Of a stretch of 5,487 nt of DNA, positions 5,378-5,487 are shown piece after piece. The translations under genes were made by a program, and so were the position numbers. Each line of letters begins with the position of its first letter. The stretch's first letter is position 1. The stretch lies in the NCBI GenBank assembly GCA_014379915.1, contig JACMKV010000246.1:1-5487 (forward strand), written 5' to 3'. Source of the stretch: Burkholderiales bacterium (GTDB lineage: Bacteria > Pseudomonadota > Gammaproteobacteria > Burkholderiales > JACMKV01). Below the pieces are notes generated by a model. The model did not search any database, was not told the DNA's origin, and worked only from the letters and a program-made list of their open reading frames with translations.

Positions 5378-5487
5378 ATGAACATTTCCCGCTACTTCAT
5401 CGACCGGCCGCGCTTTGCGGCCGTGCTGTCGATCGTCATTTTCATCGCCGGTGTGCTCGCCATCGATCGCCTGCCGATCAGCGAATA
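5378..5487 (+). CDS. RND efflux inner-membrane pump, HAE1 family (5' part only)
   Basis: The window ends after 36 codons. The translation opens MNISRYFIDRPRFAAVLSIV and continues to LPISE, the hallmark N-terminus of hydrophobe/amphiphile RND pumps (AcrB, MexB, MexF): a short cytoplasmic helix with the IDRP motif, then transmembrane segment 1 (about residues 13-31) and the LPISE(Y) junction to the periplasmic porter domain. The full protein is normally about 1,030-1,060 residues, so almost all of it lies beyond the window. It is the proton-driven transporter partner of the adaptor immediately upstream. No clear Shine-Dalgarno is seen in the 20-base gap, so its translation may depend on the adaptor gene. 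An Arg replaces the more usual Ile or Thr after IDRP, a minor variation. Confidence 0.93.
   Translation, partial: MNISRYFIDRPRFAAVLSIVIFIAGVLAIDRLPISE

Overview
The window is a moderately GC-rich stretch of bacterial chromosome with tightly packed genes. Protein character and gene neighbourhood (urease GTPase, YadG/YadH-type ABC exporter, MexE-like adaptor followed by an HAE1 RND pump) suggest a Gram-negative proteobacterium. A betaproteobacterium (Burkholderiales-like) is my best guess. That placement is inference from protein resemblance; no rRNA or marker gene is present.

Layout. (1) 1-625, plus strand: the last codons of an upstream gene, probably ureF (Arg-Ser-stop), then a complete ureG, the distal end of a urease accessory operon. 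(2) 666-1646, minus strand: a LysR-family regulator convergent with ureG. (3) 1647-1757: a divergent control region with a candidate operator and weak promoter-like boxes facing both ways. (4) 1758-3468, plus strand: a two-gene ABC-2 exporter, ATPase then membrane permease, 13 bases apart, very like E. coli YadG/YadH. (5) 3469-3950: 482 bases without a confident gene. It holds a REP-like palindrome, several smaller inverted repeats and two doubtful small ORFs; the second overlaps the next gene by ATGA. (6) 3951-5487, plus strand: a lipoprotein periplasmic adaptor of the RND efflux family with an unusual low-complexity C-terminal tail, followed 20 bases later by the first 36 codons of the RND inner-membrane pump, cut by the window end.

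How they work together. UreG is the GTPase that helps deliver nickel to urease. The LysR regulator is divergent from the ABC exporter genes, the usual arrangement for a regulator and its target, so it may control them. The adaptor and pump begin a tripartite efflux operon; an outer-membrane channel gene may lie downstream.

The genes themselves are ordinary members of known families. The least explained part is the structured leader at 3469-3950, with a hairpin just upstream of the adaptor start and possible translational coupling through a small ORF. I see no CRISPR array, tRNA, rRNA, insertion sequence or clear new defence or mobile system.
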